NCBI RefSeq assembly: GCF_018598555.1
Contig: NZ_JAHEWN010000006.1
Coordinates: 62,001-126,000, forward strand
Length of the DNA stretch: 64,000 bases
Direction: 5' to 3'
Origin: Curtobacterium aurantiacum
Lineage (GTDB): Bacteria; Actinomycetota; Actinomycetes; Actinomycetales; Microbacteriaceae
Within the stretch, counting starts at the first letter, position 1, and each line of letters opens with the position of its first letter. A program made the translations under genes and the position numbers. Positions 8,775 to 17,429 of the stretch are shown here, piece after piece. The notes beneath the pieces were generated by a model that saw only the letters and a program-made list of their open reading frames with translations, did no database searches and was not told where the DNA came from.

Positions 8775-11608
8775 TCGTCGCGCTCCTCGTCGAAGGTGGT
8801 GGCGGGTTCCTCGGCCTCGATGACGTTCGAGGTGGCACGGCGACGGCGCGGGGCCGTCGGCACCGCGAGCAGGGCCGCTGCGCCGAAGACCACGCCGAGC
8901 ACGACGAGGTACAGCACGTGCGTGGCCTGGGTCGCCGCGGAGCCGGAGCGGGTGTGGTCGACCTCGCCGTCGTAGTGGAACAGCTGCCCGTTGGTGGTCT
9001 CGCCGATGCTCGTGAAGAGCGCGTTCTGGCCGATCGCGCCGGCCGCGCGGTCGTGCACCGTCTGCGCCTCGGGGTCGTCGCCGGCCTCGTCGATGAGCAC
9101 GAAGCTCACGCCGAGCTCGCGGAGCGCCGGTCGGGGGTCGTAGCCGCTGCGGCTCGCCAGGTTGCCGGCGAGCGTCGTCAGGCGCGCGCCGGACTCGCTC
9201 AGGCGCAGGGCGGTGGCGTCGAGCGTGGACTGGTCGTCGAGCGTGGAGCCCTGTCCGCGCTCGAGCGTGACAGCGAGCGAACCGTCGTCCTGCGGGACCA
9301 CGACCAGCGTGCCGACGTCGGGGTTCGCCTGGGCCTCGGCGTTCACGTAGGCGCTGAGCACCCGGCCGGTGGTCGGCTGGATGGTGGCGGTTCCGAGGTA
9401 GAACGCCGCGAAGGCCGGTGCCACCGCGACCCCGGCGAGCACGGTCGCGACGAGCCCGGTGACCGGGGCGGCCTTCGGCAGCACGTCGATGCCGATGCAC
9501 GCCGCGACCACGAGGGCCATCCAGTACACGGACAGACCGCTGCCCGGCCACACGATGGTGGTCGTCGAGCCGACGCCCGTGACGGTGACGTGGGTGGCGG
9601 CGAATGCCGTGGCGAAGCCGAGGAGCGCGATGACGAGCGCCGAGCCGGCGACCGCCCAGCGGTGTCCGAGCATCGCGCCGATCGCGGCGACGGCCACCGG
9701 GAGCACCAGGACGGCCATCACGACCGGCAGGACCCTGGCGTCCAGCGCCAGCCCGGAGGTCGCGGGGAGCCAACCGCTCCAGTCCGGCAGCGGCTGCCCG
9801 ATGGCCAGCTGGAGCGCGGACGGCGCGCGGGTGGCCGACGGGACGCCGGGGTCGGCGAACACGGCGAGCAGGTTGCCGCGTGCCGCCTGCGCCAGGATCA
9901 GCGGCAGGAACAGCACGGCGGTCGGCACCGGGATGAAGACGCGACGGTGCGCCCGACGCCAGCCGACCAGGAGCGCCACGAGCCACCCGATCAGCAGGAC
10001 CGGCAGGAGCGACGGCGCCGAGGCCGCGACGACGGCGAACAGGAGCGACGCCCCGGACGCCCACGCCCACGAGCGGTGTGCCTCGAGCACGGCGACGAAG
10101 AGCCACGGCAGGGTCAGGTGCGCGATCACGGCGCCGAGGTGGCCGGTCGTCACCGCGCCGACGAGCGACGGGGCGATCGCGTAGAGCGATGCACCGATCA
10201 CCGGCACCCAGGTGCGGGTCGTGACCTTGCGCACCGCGAACCACGCGCCCAGTGCGGACAGCGGGAACGCGACGAGCATGACGAGCACGACCGCGGTGGA
10301 CGGCGACCAGAACACGATCGAGCCGAGCACGGCGAGGACCGCGGCGAAGGGGTCGGACGGCCCGGTGAAGCCCGTTCCGAGCGAGTGGAAGCCGTAGCCG
10401 ACGTTCTGCCAGAGCTGCCCGGGGGTCGCGCTGAGCGGCAGGAGTCCCCCACCGGTCAGGGCCGGGGAGCCGAGCAGCGGGTAGAGCGTCACGACGCTGA
10501 GCACGGCGGCGGCCAGCACCACCCAGATCCCGCCGTCGCCGAGGAAGGACGCCCGTGCGATCGGGGCGTCCTCGACGCGGGCGAGTTCGACGTCGCGCGA
10601 GGTGGTGCGGTGCTCGTGCACCCGACGCCAGCTCACCCGGAGCGGTTCGACCGCCGCCCAGCCGAGCTTCCTGGTGCGGGCGAGGTTCTTGCGTGCGCGC
10701 CCGGTCCCGCCGCCGAACGCGACGGCGAAGGCGGCGGAGAGCTCGGGGACCACGGCGGCGGGGTGCTTCGCGACGAGGTGCCCGAGTGCCCGGGCGATCG
10801 CGAACGGCACGAGGGTGAGCCAGTGCAGCCAGACGAGGCCGGCGGGCGCGTAGGTCATCCGGCGGTGCAGCTGCGCCTGCCGGTGCATCCGGACGCGCCG
10901 CGCCTCGGACACGCGCTTGCGACCGAACTCCTCGATCGGTCCGGCACTGGTGACCTTGGCCCCCGGCACGAGGGCGACACGGTGTCCGGCGAGGCGGACC
11001 CGCACGCAGAAGTCGAGGGCCGCGTCGACGTCCGGCAGCGCCGGGTCGAAGCCGCCGAGGTCGTCCCAGACCGACCGGCGCACGAGCATGCCGCCGGCGG
11101 CGACGCCGAGCACGTCGGTGTTCCGGTCGTGCTGGCCCTGGTCGAGCTCGTCCTGCACCAGGACGATGGACCGGCCGAAGCGGGTCATGCTCTCGCCGAA
11201 CGCACGGATGAGCGAGGGGTCGTCGTCCGCGACGAGCTTCGGGCCGGCGACGACGACCGACGGTGCGATCTCCACGGCGGAGAGCAGGTCGGCGAGTGCG
11301 GTGGGCGCCGGCGCGTTGTCGTGACCGAGGATCCACAGCCACTCGTCGACCGGTTCGTCGGTCGCGGCGGGCGGCGCGCTGCGCTCACCCTGCCGGACGG
11401 CGTCGCCGAACGCCCTGCCGGCGGGGAGCCGGACGAGCTGTGCGGACCCGCCGAAGGACAGTTCTGCGGTCGATCCGTCGGTCGTACCGACGTCGACGAC
11501 CACGAGGTTCTCGGGGTGCCGGGTCTGGGCGGCGAGCGCGTCCAGGGTCCGGTCGAGGTGGTCCGCCCCGTTGGCGGCGACGAGGATCGCGGTGACTCTG
11601 GGCTGCAT
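8771..11608 (-). CDS. GT2 glycosyltransferase fused to a large polytopic membrane domain
   Basis: The 945-residue product opens with a GT-A fold (TAILVAANGADHL; Asp-containing VVVDVGTTDGS near residue 40; LGHDNAPA) and continues after about residue 270 into a domain of roughly 12 membrane helices. The layout resembles actinobacterial GT2-membrane fusions thought to make or extend a lipid-linked glycan at the inner face of the membrane. It is translationally coupled to DUF5719. I chose ATG at 11608 over GTG at 11620 because a TAGAGT -10 box at 11619-11624 overlaps the longer start. Acceptor and sugar are unknown. Confidence 0.87.
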   Translation of the reverse strand: MQPRVTAILVAANGADHLDRTLDALAAQTRHPENLVVVDVGTTDGSTAELSFGGSAQLVRLPAGRAFGDAVRQGERSAPPAATDEPVDEWLWILGHDNAPAPTALADLLSAVEIAPSVVVAGPKLVADDDPSLIRAFGESMTRFGRSIVLVQDELDQGQHDRNTDVLGVAAGGMLVRRSVWDDLGGFDPALPDVDAALDFCVRVRLAGHRVALVPGAKVTSAGPIEEFGRKRVSEARRVRMHRQAQLHRRMTYAPAGLVWLHWLTLVPFAIARALGHLVAKHPAAVVPELSAAFAVAFGGGTGRARKNLARTRKLGWAAVEPLRVSWRRVHEHRTTSRDVELARVEDAPIARASFLGDGGIWVVLAAAVLSVVTLYPLLGSPALTGGGLLPLSATPGQLWQNVGYGFHSLGTGFTGPSDPFAAVLAVLGSIVFWSPSTAVVLVMLVAFPLSALGAWFAVRKVTTRTWVPVIGASLYAIAPSLVGAVTTGHLGAVIAHLTLPWLFVAVLEAHRSWAWASGASLLFAVVAASAPSLLPVLLIGWLVALLVGWRRAHRRVFIPVPTAVLFLPLILAQAARGNLLAVFADPGVPSATRAPSALQLAIGQPLPDWSGWLPATSGLALDARVLPVVMAVLVLPVAVAAIGAMLGHRWAVAGSALVIALLGFATAFAATHVTVTGVGSTTTIVWPGSGLSVYWMALVVAACIGIDVLPKAAPVTGLVATVLAGVAVAPAFAAFYLGTATIQPTTGRVLSAYVNAEAQANPDVGTLVVVPQDDGSLAVTLERGQGSTLDDQSTLDATALRLSESGARLTTLAGNLASRSGYDPRPALRELGVSFVLIDEAGDDPEAQTVHDRAAGAIGQNALFTSIGETTNGQLFHYDGEVDHTRSGSAATQATHVLYLVVLGVVFGAAALLAVPTAPRRRRATSNVIEAEEPATTFDEERDE

Positions 11609-11738
11609 GACGGGCGTCACTCTACGGTCTGGAGGCGCGGTGTCGGCTGCGGACGGCGGCGCGGCGTGAAGCTGTGGGTGCGCTCACTGCGCGGTGCGGG
11701 ACGGGCGCTCCACGCGCCTCCCGGACGGGGTGGGGCGG
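11609..11738. other. Spacer after the WhiB gene with partial inverted repeat
   Basis: GGAGGCGCG at 11631-11639 is matched by CGCGCCTCC at 11713-11721, 73 bases apart. The same GGAGGCGCGG core recurs at 41779 and, reversed, near 18865-18878. It may be a weak terminator of the WhiB gene or a decayed repeat. Confidence 0.45.
11619..11624 (-). promoter_or_regulatory. -10 box TAGAGT for GT2-membrane gene
   Basis: It ends ten bases before the ATG at 11608 and overlaps the alternative GTG at 11620, which argues against that start. Confidence 0.5.
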
Positions 11739-12062
11739 CTACGCCCTTTTCCGCAGCTTGCGGCGTTCGCGCTCGGAGAGGCCACCCCAGATGCCGAAGC
11801 GTTCGTCGTTCTCGAGCGCGTACTCGAGGCACTGCGCCCGGACCTCGCACGAGGTGCAGATCTTCTTCGCCTCGCGCGTCGAGCCGCCCTTCTCGGGGAA
11901 GAACGCCTCCGGGTCGGTCTGCGCGCAGAGCGAGTCGACCTGCCAGGCGAGCGGGTTCTCCTCGTCGTCCGTCTCCGGCCGCCGAACACCCGGGACGCCG
12001 AGCGCCACGGGGTCGACGTGCCAGTCTTCCGGAACTCCGGCGTGGAAGTCGGAACCGTTCAC
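11739..12062 (-). CDS. WhiB-family iron-sulfur transcription regulator
   Basis: The 107-residue product has the four Wbl cysteines (Cys46, Cys69, Cys72, Cys78; C-x2-C-x5-C after the first), a G-I-W-G-G turn at 90-94 and a basic RERRKLRKRA tail. Wbl proteins bind a [4Fe-4S] cluster and act with the primary sigma factor. Position between the GT genes and manA matches the WhiB2/WhmD ortholog of mycobacteria, which affects septation. The open frame extends to 12248, but the strong promoter at 12121-12149 lies inside it, so translation must start downstream. GTG at 12062 has AGGGG eight bases upstream. Confidence 0.93.
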   Translation of the reverse strand: MNGSDFHAGVPEDWHVDPVALGVPGVRRPETDDEENPLAWQVDSLCAQTDPEAFFPEKGGSTREAKKICTSCEVRAQCLEYALENDERFGIWGGLSERERRKLRKRA

Positions 12063-12120
12063 CCTGATCACCCCTGACGTCTCGATAACGGGACCACAAC
12101 AATTGAAGTCGTTGCCTGTA

Positions 12121-12149
12121 ATTACAGCGGTGTCATTCGCCTGAGTCAA
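12121..12149 (-). promoter_or_regulatory. Full -35/-10 promoter of the WhiB gene
   Basis: TTGACT (12144-12149) and TGTAAT (12121-12126) are separated by 17 bases, the best consensus promoter in the window. The -10 is part of the palindrome TGTAATTACA. Transcription should start near 12114, giving a leader of about 50 bases. Confidence 0.8.
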
Positions 12150-12182
12150 GTCGCGGATCATAGAAGGTGCTGACCGCCCCAG

Positions 12183-12249
12183 CGTGTCATGTCCCCCGTT
12201 TGGGCGTGTCGCGCCGGTTCTGTCGACTTTGCGGGGGACACCTGACACG
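12183..12249 (-). terminator. Inverted repeat downstream of galE
   Basis: CGTGTCATGTCCCCC at 12183-12197 pairs with GGGGGACACCTGACACG at 12233-12249 with two bulged bases and a 35-base loop. It follows the galE stop by 11 bases and precedes the WhiB promoter, so it fits a galE terminator. Confidence 0.6.
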
Positions 12250-12260
12250 TCCTCACGCGC

Positions 12261-13223
12261 TCAGGATGCGCTGCGGCGGGCCTCCCAGGCACTCGAGACC
12301 ATCTCGTCGAGGGAGTGGCGCATGGCCCACTCGAGGTCGCGGGCGGCGGCTTCACCGGTCGCGACGATGCGGGCCGGGTCGCCGGGGCGGCGCGCAGCGA
12401 TCTCGGGATCGAAGGCGATCCCGGTGCCAGCCGCCATCGCGTCCATGATCTGGCGGACGCTCACACCGTCGCCGCTGCCGAGGTTGTAGGCGCGCTCGAG
12501 CGGCTCCCCCGCCTCGAGCTTCCGCGCGGCCACCGCGTGGGAGTGCGCCAGGTCCGCCACGTGCACGTAGTCGCGCACGCAGGTGCCGTCCGGGGTGTCG
12601 TAGTCGTCGCCGTTGATGCGCGGGGTCCGACCGGCGAGCAGCGCGTCGAAGACCAGCGGGAACAGGTTGTGCGGGCTGGCGTCGTACAGGTCGGGCTCGC
12701 CCGAGCCGACCACGTTGAAGTAGCGGAGCGAGGTGGTGGTGAAACCAGCAGCGACCTCCATGTCGCGCAGGAGCCACTCCCCGATGAGCTTCGACTCGCC
12801 GTACGGCGACTCCGGGTTCTTCGGGGTGGACTCGACCACGGTCTCGACGTCCGGCGTGCCGTAGACGGCCGCGCTCGACGAGAAGACCGCCTTGGTCACG
12901 CCGGTCTCGGCCATCGCGCGGAGCAGGGTCGCCATGCCGGTGACGTTCTGCTCGTAGGTGTGCAGCGGGCGCTCGACCGAGACGCCGGCGTACTTGAACC
13001 CGGCGACGTGCACCACACCGGTGACGTCGTGCTCGCGGAGGGTCCGTGCGACGAGTTCGCCGTCGAGGATCGTGCCCTCGACGAACGGCACGTCGTCCGG
13101 GACGAACGCGCGGAAGCCGCTCGAGAGGTCGTCGAACGCGACCGTGTCGATGCCGGCCGAGCGCAGTGCTCGGACGACGTGGGACCCGATGTACCCGGCA
13201 CCGCCGGTGACCAGCCAACTCAT
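12261..13223 (-). CDS. galE: UDP-glucose 4-epimerase
   Basis: This short-chain dehydrogenase-type enzyme interconverts UDP-glucose and UDP-galactose using tightly bound NAD. The 320-residue protein starts with the Rossmann motif GGAGYIGSH, has the Ser-rich SSSAAVYG strand, the catalytic Y-x3-K in SPYGESK, and the late NLGSGDGVSVRQ element of GalE. ATG at 13223 follows TAGCGT by seven bases, so the mRNA is likely leaderless. The length is normal. It stands alone between manA and the WhiB gene and probably supplies galactose for the surface glycan genes in the window. Confidence 0.95.
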   Translation of the reverse strand: MSWLVTGGAGYIGSHVVRALRSAGIDTVAFDDLSSGFRAFVPDDVPFVEGTILDGELVARTLREHDVTGVVHVAGFKYAGVSVERPLHTYEQNVTGMATLLRAMAETGVTKAVFSSSAAVYGTPDVETVVESTPKNPESPYGESKLIGEWLLRDMEVAAGFTTTSLRYFNVVGSGEPDLYDASPHNLFPLVFDALLAGRTPRINGDDYDTPDGTCVRDYVHVADLAHSHAVAARKLEAGEPLERAYNLGSGDGVSVRQIMDAMAAGTGIAFDPEIAARRPGDPARIVATGEAAARDLEWAMRHSLDEMVSSAWEARRSAS

Positions 13224-13230
13224 GCCCGCC

Positions 13231-13236
13231 ACGCTA
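13231..13236 (-). promoter_or_regulatory. -10 box TAGCGT for galE
   Basis: It ends seven bases before the ATG at 13223. Confidence 0.6.
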
Positions 13237-13247
13237 GCGGACGACGG

Positions 13248-14456
13248 CTACGCCCCGGTGGCGATGAACACCGTCGAGGTGATGCCGTCGGGCGAGTCCG
13301 CCTCGACCGTCACGTCGCCCTCGTCCGGCGTGATGAAGCACGCCTCCCCCTTGCGGAGCAGGGTGGCCGACTGCGCGCCGACGAGCGTCACGACGCCCTC
13401 GGTGCAGATGGCGATCGACGGTCCGACCAGCGGTGCGACACCGCCGGTGCTCATGCCCACCGGGCGGCCGTCACCGTCCACCCGCAGCAGCGCGAAGCCG
13501 ACGCCGTCCGGCGCGAACCGGTCGACGCCGGGGGCGACGCGCTCGGGCTCGAGGACCGGGGCCGGGTACGCGGTGAAGTCGAGCACGCGCAGGAGCTCCG
13601 GCACGTCGACGTGCTTCGGCGTGAGGCCACCGCGGAGCACGTTGTCCGACGGTGCCATCAGCTCGATGCCGAGCCCGTCGAGGTACGCGTGGATGTTGCC
13701 GGCGGGCAGGTACATGGCCTGCCCGGCGGTGAGGGTCACCCGGTGCATGAGCAGGGAGACGACGATGCCGGGGTCGCCGGGCCAGCTGGTCGCGAGGTCG
13801 CGGACCGTCGCGGTGTTCGGCGTGAGCAGGTCGTCGTCGAGGGCGACGGCGAGGTCGCTGGCGGCCTGCACCACGGCGAGCGCGGACTCGTCGGCGGTCT
13901 CGAGCCAGCGGACGGTGTCCTCGAGCCCGTGCAGCAGGTGCACCTCGAGCGGACCGAGCCGCCCGCTGCCGGCGTCGAGCACTCGGACCTCGGCCAGGGT
14001 CTCCTCGACGGGGCGGAAGCCGCTCAGCGCCTCGAACCGCTCGCTCAGGGCCACGACGAGCTCGGGCTTCGGGAACGGGTCCTTGTAGTTGCGTGCAGGG
14101 TCGTCGAGTGCGATGCCCTCGCGCTCTTCGCGGGCGAAGCCCTCCTCCGCCTGCTCCGGCGTCGGGTGCGCCTGCAGCGAGAGCGGTGCCGCCGCCGCGA
14201 GCACCTTCAACAGGAAGGGCAGCCCCGTGCGGTCCGGACCGAGTGCGGTCTCCGGCTCGTCGGCGATCCAGTCGCGGAGCGTGTCCGCGCCGCCGACCAT
14301 CGCCGGGTTGACGACGACACTGGGACTGCCGGCGTGGGCGCCGAGCCACAGCTCCGCCTGCGGGGCCCCCGTGACGGTGCGTCCGAGGAGCTCCGGGATC
14401 GCGGTGACCGAGCCCCAGGCGTAGTCGCGGGGGGTGTTCGTGATGCCGAGGAACAT
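13248..14456 (-). CDS. manA: Mannose-6-phosphate isomerase, type I
   Basis: The 402-residue zinc enzyme converts fructose-6-phosphate and mannose-6-phosphate, feeding GDP-mannose and polyprenyl-phosphomannose synthesis. Visible type I features are the Q-x-H zinc ligand pair in SLQAHPTPEQAEEGF, the NYKDPFPKPELVVAL segment and YLPAGNIHAYLDG near the active site. ATG at 14456 is seven bases downstream of TAGGCT, so the mRNA is likely leaderless. It is divergent from the O-antigen-ligase-like gene with a shared 66-base promoter region. The mannose supply fits with the polyprenol-phosphate mannose synthase at 19015. Confidence 0.95.
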   Translation of the reverse strand: MFLGITNTPRDYAWGSVTAIPELLGRTVTGAPQAELWLGAHAGSPSVVVNPAMVGGADTLRDWIADEPETALGPDRTGLPFLLKVLAAAAPLSLQAHPTPEQAEEGFAREEREGIALDDPARNYKDPFPKPELVVALSERFEALSGFRPVEETLAEVRVLDAGSGRLGPLEVHLLHGLEDTVRWLETADESALAVVQAASDLAVALDDDLLTPNTATVRDLATSWPGDPGIVVSLLMHRVTLTAGQAMYLPAGNIHAYLDGLGIELMAPSDNVLRGGLTPKHVDVPELLRVLDFTAYPAPVLEPERVAPGVDRFAPDGVGFALLRVDGDGRPVGMSTGGVAPLVGPSIAICTEGVVTLVGAQSATLLRKGEACFITPDEGDVTVEADSPDGITSTVFIATGA

Positions 14457-14463
14457 GGGCCAG

Positions 14464-14469
14464 AGCCTA
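14464..14469 (-). promoter_or_regulatory. -10 box TAGGCT for manA
   Basis: It ends seven bases before the ATG at 14456, in the region shared with the divergent 14523 gene. Confidence 0.6.
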
Positions 14470-14510
14470 CCGGCGCTCCCGAGGGAGTCCTGCTGACGGC
14501 GACCGGCCGG

Positions 14511-14516
14511 TACCCT
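14511..14516 (+). promoter_or_regulatory. -10 box TACCCT for ligase-like gene
   Basis: It ends six bases before the GTG at 14523. Confidence 0.55.
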
Positions 14517-14522
14517 GGCGTC

Positions 14523-15902
14523 GTGACGAACACCTGGCCGCTGGCGCGCGGGACCGTACCCGAGCGCGAGGCGTTCGCCTTCGGGGCGACCACCCTGTTC
14601 GTGCTGTTCGCGGGCGACGCCCTGCCGAACACCCTGACGTGGGTCGGCGCCGGTGTCCTGTGGGCACTGGTCGCGGCGTGGGGCATCACGATCCTGGTCC
14701 GGGCGAAGCCGCCGCTCGTCCGCACGCCGTGGGCGCTCTGGGCGTTCCTCGGCTGGTGCCTGGTGACGCTGATCTGGTCGCACTGGCGCTTCGCCACGAT
14801 CTCGAGCCTGACCGTGCAGGTCATCTGTGCCGCCGTGGCGTTCACGATCGCCTCCACCCTGACGTGGCGCCGGATCACCGACGCCCTGAGCCTCGCGCTC
14901 CGCTGGGTCCTCATGCTGTCGCTCGTGTTCGAGGCCGTCGTCGCGGTGTTCGTCCGCCACCCGATCGCGCCGATCTGGACCGACTACGGGGACCGCGACG
15001 TCCCCGACGCCTTCTACTTCTCGCGGGCTGAGCTCTTCACCGGCGGCCGGATCCAGGGCCTGCCGGGCAACGCCAACCTGCTCGCGATGGTGGCCCTGCT
15101 GGTGGCGATCGTCGTCGCCGTGCAGTTCGCCGAGGGCCGGATCCGTCGGAACCAGGCCGTCGGCTGGCTCCTGGTCGCCGTGCTCGGCCTCGTCCTCACC
15201 CGTTCGTCGACGGTCCTCGCCGCCGCCGTCGTCGTCGCCGTCGTCGCGCTGGTCGCCATGTGGATGCGCCGGGTGCCGACCGAGCGCCGCACCCCGCGCT
15301 ACCTGCTGCTCGCGGTCGGCGCGGTCGTCGTCGCCGTCGCCGCGTCCGTGCTGCGCGGCCCGGTGTCCGAACTGCTCGGGAAGGGTTCGGACGCCACCGG
15401 CCGCGGCGAGATCTGGGGCAAGGTCCTCGGCCTGATCGACCAGCACCCGGTCGGCGGCTGGGGCTGGATCGGGTACTGGTGGCCCGGCATCCCGACGCTC
15501 GCCGACCTGGCGCACCGCAAGGGCGTGACCTACCTGCAGGCCCACGACGCCTACCTGGACGTCTGGATGCAAACCGGGATCATCGGCCTGGTGCTCTTCG
15601 CGATCTACGTGGTCACGACGCTGTCCCGCTCGTGGGCCTGCGCGACCCGCATCGGGTACGACGCCGCACTCCGCCCGCGGTCCTTCGACCCGGTGTCGCT
15701 CCTGCCGCTCCTGGTCGTCGTCGCCCTGCTGGTGCAGTCCGTCGCCGAGTCCCGCCTGCTCTACCAGGGGAACTGGGTGCTGTTCGCCCTGCTCGCGATC
15801 AAGACCCGCATCGTGCTGACCGGCGAGGAGCCCGTCTCCACCGGCGACGGCCCGCGGACGCCGCGCACCAAGCGCGAGTTCCGCTGGGCCGGCACGCGCT
15901 GA
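14523..15902 (+). CDS. O-antigen ligase/polymerase-like membrane protein (Wzy/WaaL type)
   Basis: The 459-residue protein has about 10-12 hydrophobic helices and a large extracytoplasmic loop. The loop contains GRGEIWGKVLGLIDQHPVGG and the following GWGWIGYWW, then HDAYLDVWMQTGIIGL; this is the Wzy_C signature layout with the conserved R-x2-IW, GxG and H-N/D-x-Y/F-L elements. Such proteins polymerise or ligate undecaprenyl-linked glycans on the outer face of the membrane. The GTG start follows TACCCT by six bases. It is a paralog in architecture of the gene at 17430, not a close copy. Confidence 0.87.
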   Translation: MTNTWPLARGTVPEREAFAFGATTLFVLFAGDALPNTLTWVGAGVLWALVAAWGITILVRAKPPLVRTPWALWAFLGWCLVTLIWSHWRFATISSLTVQVICAAVAFTIASTLTWRRITDALSLALRWVLMLSLVFEAVVAVFVRHPIAPIWTDYGDRDVPDAFYFSRAELFTGGRIQGLPGNANLLAMVALLVAIVVAVQFAEGRIRRNQAVGWLLVAVLGLVLTRSSTVLAAAVVVAVVALVAMWMRRVPTERRTPRYLLLAVGAVVVAVAASVLRGPVSELLGKGSDATGRGEIWGKVLGLIDQHPVGGWGWIGYWWPGIPTLADLAHRKGVTYLQAHDAYLDVWMQTGIIGLVLFAIYVVTTLSRSWACATRIGYDAALRPRSFDPVSLLPLLVVVALLVQSVAESRLLYQGNWVLFALLAIKTRIVLTGEEPVSTGDGPRTPRTKREFRWAGTR

Positions 15903-15960
15903 CGCGCACCCCACCGCACCCGCACCACGCACCGCGCACCGCGCACCGACGGACACGACC

Positions 15961-17337
15961 TCAGCGCGACACCCACGAGCACGCCACCGGGGACGACCAC
16001 GGGTTCGACCGCACCCGGGCGACCTCGAGTGACGGGTCCGCGTCGCAGGCCTCGACCGCCGTCGGCAGCTGTCCCGCCCACACCGGGCCCTCGCTCCGCC
16101 GGGTCTCCGCCGGCGCGACGTGCAGCACGGCCGACGCGACGACGGCGGTGACCACGCACCACCCGGTGACGGCCCCGACGAGGCGACCCGCGCCTCCCGT
16201 CCGTCCAGTGCCATGCGACCACCGGGGCGCGTCGACGAGCGCGGCGGCGGCGACCACCGCGGCGCTGACCAGCAGCAGGCCGGCCGCGGCGGCGTAGCGC
16301 TGCGGCGGCAGGGCGGCCATCGCGGCCACCGGGGCCGACCAGCGGACGCCGGCGTCGTCGTTGGCGAGCAGGGCCGCCCACCACACCGCGCCCGAGCCGA
16401 CGGACAGGGCGACCACCATCCACCGGGTGCGGGGCGGACCGACGACGACGGCCGCGACCAGGACGAGCAGGAGCACGACGGCGGGCACGAGCACGACGGC
16501 CCAGCCGTGCTCCAGGACGGCCGTCAGGACGGCGCCGACGCGCGGGTCCCACGCGCCTCCGACGGGGCCGAGCAGGTACCCGGCGAGCACGTCCCGGACC
16601 GCGGGCGACCCGGGGGCGACCTCGCGCGGGTGCGTCAGGGTCGTGACGCCCTGCACCGCCAGGCCGACGAGCACGACGAGGGTGACGGGCAGAGCGGACC
16701 ACGGTCCGGCCGCCCCGGCGAGGCGGACGTGGGCGCGGCCGCGGCCGCGGCCACCGGGCATCCAGGCCAGGAGCAGCAGGGGTGTGAACAGCACCGTCAG
16801 CGGCTCGGTGAGCACGGCCGCGCCCGCCACGGCGGCGAGCGCCGCCGCAGCCCACCACGAACGGGTGCGGAAGGCGAAGACCCACGGCACCAGGACGAGC
16901 AGGTACCAGTGCAGGTTGGCCGCGTTGCCGCTGATCTCGTAGGGCGCGAGCGGCAGGACGACGGGGACGGCGGCGAGCACCAGCCGGAGCGGCCACGGTC
17001 GGACGACGTCGCGGGACAGGACGAACACCAGGGCGCACACCCCGCCGACGACGGTGCACGAGGCCAGCGCCACGACCTGCGCGTAGCGCTCGGGCGGCAG
17101 CGCGTACCCGAGGTCGACGATCAGCCGGGGCAGCAGGTGCACGTACCCGGCGTACGGGTGCAGCAGGGTGTCGAGCGGGCCCGTCGCGATCCGCTCGCGC
17201 AGGAACACGCCGCCGTCCTCGGCCCAGACGGTGTTCCGCGGCACGGGACCGAGGCGGTACCAGGCCAGCGCGGTCGTGAGCAGACCGACGACCACCGCGA
17301 CGAGGGGGACGCCGGCGACCCTGCGCGCGAGGTCCAT
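15961..17337 (-). CDS. Polytopic membrane protein, GT-C-like, function unknown
   Basis: The 458-residue product has about 10-12 membrane helices. After the first helix comes an extracytoplasmic loop with NTVWAEDGGVFL; an acidic pair in the first loop is characteristic of GT-C glycosyltransferases that use polyprenyl-phosphate sugars. The Cys-containing C-terminal tail (ACDADPSLEV) is extracytoplasmic. ATG at 17337 follows TATCCT by six bases. It is divergent from the ligase-like gene at 17430. I recognise no specific family; the glycosyltransferase role is inferred from topology, the acidic loop and neighbours. Confidence 0.75.
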   Translation of the reverse strand: MDLARRVAGVPLVAVVVGLLTTALAWYRLGPVPRNTVWAEDGGVFLRERIATGPLDTLLHPYAGYVHLLPRLIVDLGYALPPERYAQVVALASCTVVGGVCALVFVLSRDVVRPWPLRLVLAAVPVVLPLAPYEISGNAANLHWYLLVLVPWVFAFRTRSWWAAAALAAVAGAAVLTEPLTVLFTPLLLLAWMPGGRGRGRAHVRLAGAAGPWSALPVTLVVLVGLAVQGVTTLTHPREVAPGSPAVRDVLAGYLLGPVGGAWDPRVGAVLTAVLEHGWAVVLVPAVVLLLVLVAAVVVGPPRTRWMVVALSVGSGAVWWAALLANDDAGVRWSAPVAAMAALPPQRYAAAAGLLLVSAAVVAAAALVDAPRWSHGTGRTGGAGRLVGAVTGWCVVTAVVASAVLHVAPAETRRSEGPVWAGQLPTAVEACDADPSLEVARVRSNPWSSPVACSWVSR

Positions 17338-17343
17338 CCGGTG

Positions 17344-17349
17344 AGGATA
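17344..17349 (-). promoter_or_regulatory. -10 box TATCCT for membrane protein gene
   Basis: It ends six bases before the ATG at 17337. Confidence 0.6.
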
Positions 17350-17417
17350 GTTCGGTGATCGCGCATCGTCGATACAGCCACACCGCGATGCGGCGGGCCG
17401 GTCACAAGGTCGTGCGC

Positions 17418-17423
17418 CAAGAT
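17418..17423 (+). promoter_or_regulatory. -10 box CAAGAT for second ligase-like gene
   Basis: It ends six bases before the GTG at 17430. Confidence 0.5.
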
Positions 17424-17429
17424 GGACGG

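Noticed and set aside
8918-12067. A 1049-codon open frame on the plus strand
   Set aside because: It lies opposite the GT2-membrane and DUF5719 genes, has no motifs, and its composition (Arg/Asp/Gly/His-rich) is that of a high-G+C antisense shadow.
12063-12248. N-terminal extension of the WhiB frame
   Set aside because: The consensus promoter lies inside it, so it would not be transcribed as coding sequence.
16185-16205. GCGCCTCCCGTCCG sequence like the hairpin families
   Set aside because: It lies inside the 15961 coding sequence with no partner arm nearby; likely chance or coding constraint.
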